Shown piece by piece: positions 60,992 through 64,000 of a stretch of 64,000 bases of DNA (position 1 is the stretch's first letter; each line of letters starts with the position of its first letter). The translations under genes were made by a program, and so were the position numbers. The notes under the pieces are model-generated. The model was not told the origin of the DNA. It ran no database searches and saw only the letters and a list, made by a program, of their open reading frames with translations. Source of the DNA: Planktothrix sp. FACHB-1365 (GTDB lineage Bacteria > Cyanobacteriota > Cyanobacteriia > Cyanobacteriales > Microcoleaceae); NCBI RefSeq assembly GCF_014697575.1, contig NZ_JACJSC010000002.1:1-64000 (forward strand), in the 5' to 3' direction.

Positions 60992-62143
60992 ATGCTCTTA
61001 TCCAAAGGTTTTGAAGTTGAAATGTATACAGGAACTCCCCAGGGCGATATTGTGGGGCTGTCCGATAAAATTGTTGCGGACTTAGAAGGATTTGTTCGAG
61101 AACCTGATAGCCGAAACGTCGAATATACCACCGCCCCCCTGTGTAATTATGATCGGTTGTTGTGTGCCTTGGTTCGACCTCGGCGGATACTACGAAACTA
61201 TTTACAACAGTTGGGAGACTATACCCTGTTACCCGGAAGTACATTATCCCTGGGAGACACAAAGCATTTTTACCGATCTGATCCGCAAAATCCCTATCAT
61301 ACTTATATTGAACAAACCTACGGTACGGATGTCGTCACCGCTAGTATTCATATTAATGTTGGCATCGCTGACCCGGAACAGTTAATGCAAGCTATTCGCT
61401 TAGTACGGGTTGAAGCCCCCCTTTATTTAGCGATGAGTGCCTCTTCTCCCTTCTTAGGGGGTGAAGTCACGGGGTATCATTCCACCCGTTGGCATCTGTT
61501 TCCCAAAACCCCAGCCTATGTCCCCTTATTTGAAAGCCATCGCCATTTTATTGACTGGACAGAAGAACAACTTCAAAAAGGAACCATGCAGAATGTTCGT
61601 CACCTGTGGTCATCGGTACGGCCCAATGGCGATCGCCGTCCCTATAACTTAAATCGTCTGGAACTAAGAATTTGTGATTTGATGGTTAACCCCATTGCCT
61701 TGTTAGCGGTCACAGCTTTATTAGAAGCACGCCTTTGGCAACTGTTAGAGAACCCTGACCTTGATCCACTCCAACACAGTGAACTTCCGGCAACCCGTCG
61801 TGCTGAAGATTTAGTTGCCCTCAGCGATGAAAATGAAATCCAAGCTGCTCACCATAGCTTAGATGCCCAATTGCGACATTGGCAAGACGGACGTTTAATC
61901 ACCGCTAGAGATTGGATTGAACAACTGTATCAAGAAGTTTGGCCGATCGCCAAAAAACACGGGTTTAGCTGTTTTCTGTCTCCGGTGAAAAAATTACTGC
62001 GAGAAGGCTCTACAGCCCAACAATGGGTAAATTTGTCCCAACAGGGTTGGGAAACGCGGGCTATTGTTCAGCACGCCATTCAAAAGATGGAACAGCAAGA
62101 GCAAGAATTTGAAGATCAGATTTGTCAACCGTTAGTAGCGTGA
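60992..62143 (+). CDS. gshA: Glutamate-cysteine ligase (cyanobacterial GshA)
   Basis: First enzyme of glutathione synthesis. The 383-residue protein belongs to the cyanobacterial GCL type: VEMYTGTPQGDIVGLSDKI, FVREPDSRNVEYTTAPLCNY, GDTKHFYRSDPQNPYHTYIE, VVTASIHINVGI and NRLELRICDLMVNPIALLA. The start MLLSKGFEVEMYTG is slightly shifted from E. coli-type enzymes but normal for this group. Glutathione supports redox balance and detoxification. Confidence 0.92.
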   Translation: MLLSKGFEVEMYTGTPQGDIVGLSDKIVADLEGFVREPDSRNVEYTTAPLCNYDRLLCALVRPRRILRNYLQQLGDYTLLPGSTLSLGDTKHFYRSDPQNPYHTYIEQTYGTDVVTASIHINVGIADPEQLMQAIRLVRVEAPLYLAMSASSPFLGGEVTGYHSTRWHLFPKTPAYVPLFESHRHFIDWTEEQLQKGTMQNVRHLWSSVRPNGDRRPYNLNRLELRICDLMVNPIALLAVTALLEARLWQLLENPDLDPLQHSELPATRRAEDLVALSDENEIQAAHHSLDAQLRHWQDGRLITARDWIEQLYQEVWPIAKKHGFSCFLSPVKKLLREGSTAQQWVNLSQQGWETRAIVQHAIQKMEQQEQEFEDQICQPLVA

Positions 62144-62278
62144 AAAATGGCCCATTTTTTGATGAGAATATCTTATCGATAAATTTCTTTACAAAACATA
62201 AAGAAAAACTATAGATTTGTTCTCAATGCCGGGGGGAAAGTGCCCCCTAAATTCCTTGTTTTCTGGTTTGATTACCTC

Positions 62279-62740
62279 ATGCCTCACGTTGTCTTAGTTC
62301 AGCCACAAATCCCACCCAATACCGGGAATATCGCTCGTACCTGTGCAGCTACCTGTACCCAATTACACTTAGTCGGGCCATTAGGATTTGAAATTAGCGA
62401 TCGCTACCTGAAGCGAGCAGGTTTAGATTATTGGCCCTATGTTTCCTTAACCTATCATCCCGATTTCTTCACCTTTGAGACCTATCATCAACAACACAGT
62501 GGACGTTTGCTGGGATTTAGTACCAGAGGTGCTTCCAACTATGCCCAGTTTCAGTTTCAAGATTCAGACTGGCTACTGTTTGGAAGTGAAACCACAGGAC
62601 TTCCCCCCGATGTGTTGGACGCTTGCACCGCAACCGTTTATATTCCAATGGCCCAGCCCGGAGTTCGGAGCTTGAATCTCTCCGTGAGTGTTGCCATTAG
62701 TTTATTTGAAGCCCGCAGACAATTGGGTTACTTTGCCTAA
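62279..62740 (+). CDS. trmL: tRNA (cytidine(34)-2'-O)-methyltransferase
   Basis: SPOUT methyltransferase that modifies the wobble base of tRNA-Leu. From ATG 62279 (MPHVVLVQPQIPPNTGNIAR) 153 residues, the usual length; the ORF from 62240 is longer than the family. Motifs are NTGNIARTC, LFGSETTGLPPDVLD and IPMAQPGVRSLNLSVSVAI, forming the trefoil knot that binds SAM. Confidence 0.93.
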   Translation: MPHVVLVQPQIPPNTGNIARTCAATCTQLHLVGPLGFEISDRYLKRAGLDYWPYVSLTYHPDFFTFETYHQQHSGRLLGFSTRGASNYAQFQFQDSDWLLFGSETTGLPPDVLDACTATVYIPMAQPGVRSLNLSVSVAISLFEARRQLGYFA

Positions 62741-63275
62741 AATCGGTGAATCAAAACCCCTGGTTTTAGGAAAAATTTCTGTGATAACTTTTTTTTATAA
62801 ATACCCGGATTCAATTGACCCCCAACAGTGATAGATTTTATTCATCTAAACGGGTGTTTTTTTGCCCGGGTCAAAAAAGCCCAAACCCTTAATTGAACTC
62901 GATCTGAGGTTCTTCACCGTTAATTTGCGAGGCATCTGACAAGCTAATCTCCATAAATTCAAGGGATTCCATTCCTATTGTATTTCTGGTAGAAACTGGT
63001 GTAGATTCTCATCTGGACTCTTGTAACAGAGTTCACTTAATCTTTAAAGTTCCTCGACCCTCAAGGGTTATTGTTGTTAAGAACGTTAGTTTTCAGGGTT
63101 TGCCTTTCTATGGAACTTTCGCTTTTCTTGCCGAAATTGAAAAAGCAAGGTAATCTGACGTAATCAGGATTATTGTCAGTGATTTCAATCAATCATTAAT
63201 GTGATTAGATCTACTGATATTACGTTCTTGAGCGGTTCGAGGACAGTTCAGCGCTTCTCCATAGGAGGTCGTTCT
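62741..63275. other. Intergenic region; a possible 27-codon minus ORF
   Basis: An inverted repeat with CGGGTG, TTTTTTT and CCCG lies at about 62848-62870. A minus-strand ORF at 62889-62972 encodes MESLEFMEISLSDASQINGE followed by EPQIEFN, with AGGA just before the ATG; it has no support beyond its shape. The rest is AT-rich and presumably carries the promoter of the 63276 gene. No RNA gene is recognised. Confidence 0.35.
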
Positions 63276-64000
63276 TTGAAAGGAACAGTTCCAAATCATG
63301 ATCAACCTGTTGCCATGCCTAATTTAGATTTAGATTCCGGTTTAGATTTAGATCAGAGTGCAACAGGGCAGACCAAACAACAGGTCTCACACTCTGGCAG
63401 TTATAAGGTTCGTACCTCTGTCGCATTTTTGGGTTTAGCCATTGCTTCTGGGATTCTCAGCAATCAAGCCAATGATTATGCCGTGGCGGCAGAGTTATCC
63501 AATCCTGATCCGAATCCAGCCTTGCAGTCATCTGCCGCGATGACCGATGCTTCTCCCAATCAAGTCAATATGAGCTCTGGGGAACAAGCATCTCAATCGG
63601 AGTGGCAGCCGTCCCTGTTACGAACCGTTTCCCGTCTCAATGCAGGCGAGAACGTTGTCAACAGCAGCAGTCAATCTCCTGATGTCGGGCTAGAAAAATC
63701 GGATCGAACCGATGTAGAAGCAGTTTCTACACCAGAGTCTCAGCCTAGTGTTTCCTCGGAATCGTTGCCTCAATCGGTTACACTGAACGAATCTCATCCC
63801 CCATCCATTGGGCAGATTCGTCCCTCCCATGAAGTTGAAACCTCAGCAACTCAGAACTCTTTAGATCCATCGGTGGAGGTTTCAGAAACGCCCTCTGAAG
63901 CAACTCAGGAATTGCAGCCCAACCATACGGCTGAGGGGAATTCCTTAGATACGCTCTCCCAAGAGATGTCTGGAGCGTTTGTGATTCCGACCGATGCGAG
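63276..64000 (+). CDS. Peptidoglycan M23/LysM-type envelope protein, N-terminal part
   Basis: The frame is open to the window end. I place the start at TTG 63276, because AGGAGG lies 7 bases before it; the first ATG is at 63315. The peptide begins LKGTVPNHDQPVAMPN and has one hydrophobic helix (about residues 50-65, TSVAFLGLAIASGIL) followed by AVAAELSNP, then a long Ser/Pro/Glu-rich region. From memory this matches the N-terminus of cyanobacterial M23 metallopeptidases with LysM repeats (R-T-S-A-x-x-G-L-A-I). The catalytic part lies beyond the window. Confidence 0.6.
   Translation, partial: MKGTVPNHDQPVAMPNLDLDSGLDLDQSATGQTKQQVSHSGSYKVRTSVAFLGLAIASGILSNQANDYAVAAELSNPDPNPALQSSAAMTDASPNQVNMSSGEQASQSEWQPSLLRTVSRLNAGENVVNSSSQSPDVGLEKSDRTDVEAVSTPESQPSVSSESLPQSVTLNESHPPSIGQIRPSHEVETSATQNSLDPSVEVSETPSEATQELQPNHTAEGNSLDTLSQEMSGAFVIPTDA

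Noticed and set aside
1-64000. rRNA, tRNA, tmRNA, RNase P or 6S RNA genes
   Set aside because: Gene-free stretches were scanned for their conserved blocks by eye, and none was recognised; a covariance-model search could still find one.

Overview
The window looks like chromosome of a filamentous, low-GC cyanobacterium, most like Planktothrix or another Oscillatoriales genus. This rests on many GCGATCGC (HIP1) sites, cyanobacteria-restricted families (CpcT-like, KGK, DUF4359, DUF6464, cyanobacterial GshA), cyanobacteriochrome-type GAF kinases, AT-rich codon use, and several families of short palindromic and tandem repeats between genes. The genus is an inference; no rRNA or tRNA gene was recognised.

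Layout. 1-0.99 kb: decayed transposase and repeats. 1-7.8 kb: rsfS, a WcaI-type glycosyltransferase, a DUF3352 protein, a TIGR01777 epimerase, a dynamin-like GTPase and a DUF4359 protein. 8.1-11.1 kb: a scarred accessory patch, with a truncated NB-ARC-type gene, a frameshifted IS with about 31-bp inverted ends, a truncated YidD-like gene, and two genes that meet head to head, both without a normal start. 11.4-19.5 kb: M48 peptidase, CpcT-like lipoprotein, glgX, acyltransferase, typA. 19.7-22 kb: an 87-bp tandem array beside a Ser/Thr kinase-WD40 gene. 22.4-35.3 kb: glycosyltransferase-like gene, EI24 protein, ilvE, Pmp3 protein, pentapeptide-repeat operon, CrtISO-like oxidoreductase, lone sugar-ABC permease, purN and an SbmA/YddA-like ABC exporter. 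35.9-39.5 kb: ferredoxin, small proteins, DAHP synthase with a long leader, and def. 39.7-42.8 kb: a two-gene McrB/LlaJI-type restriction system. 42.9-48.7 kb: hydrolase, agmatinase, thioredoxin-like protein, an IS200/IS605 remnant, pyrH-frr and a geranylgeranyl-reductase-family gene. 49-54.7 kb: two tandem multi-GAF photosensory histidine kinases. 54.7-64 kb: metallophosphoesterase, cell-wall amidase, KGK paralogues, gene fragments, gshA, trmL and the start of an M23/LysM-type envelope protein.

The most striking signal is the leader of the DAHP synthase gene (minus strand, about 37.76-38.14 kb). A TTGACA promoter is followed by two complete attenuators in series. Each has a tiny ORF with a run of Tyr/Phe/Trp codons (YYFYFW and YFYGFYFW), a rho-independent terminator, and a segment just upstream that can pair with the 5' arm of the terminator as an antiterminator. 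The enzyme they control lacks the N-terminal regulatory domain of many class I-beta DAHP synthases, so feedback may act by ribosome stalling rather than allostery. I do not know of a described case in cyanobacteria.

Second-tier signals are: the two kinases with predicted bilin-binding GAF domains (phytochrome-like, DXCF-like and red/green-like); a structured intergenic region at 38.35-38.48 kb with a plus-strand-only G-U pair; a palindrome family around CCATGG with compensatory changes; and an IS-flanked junction between two unrelated truncated genes.
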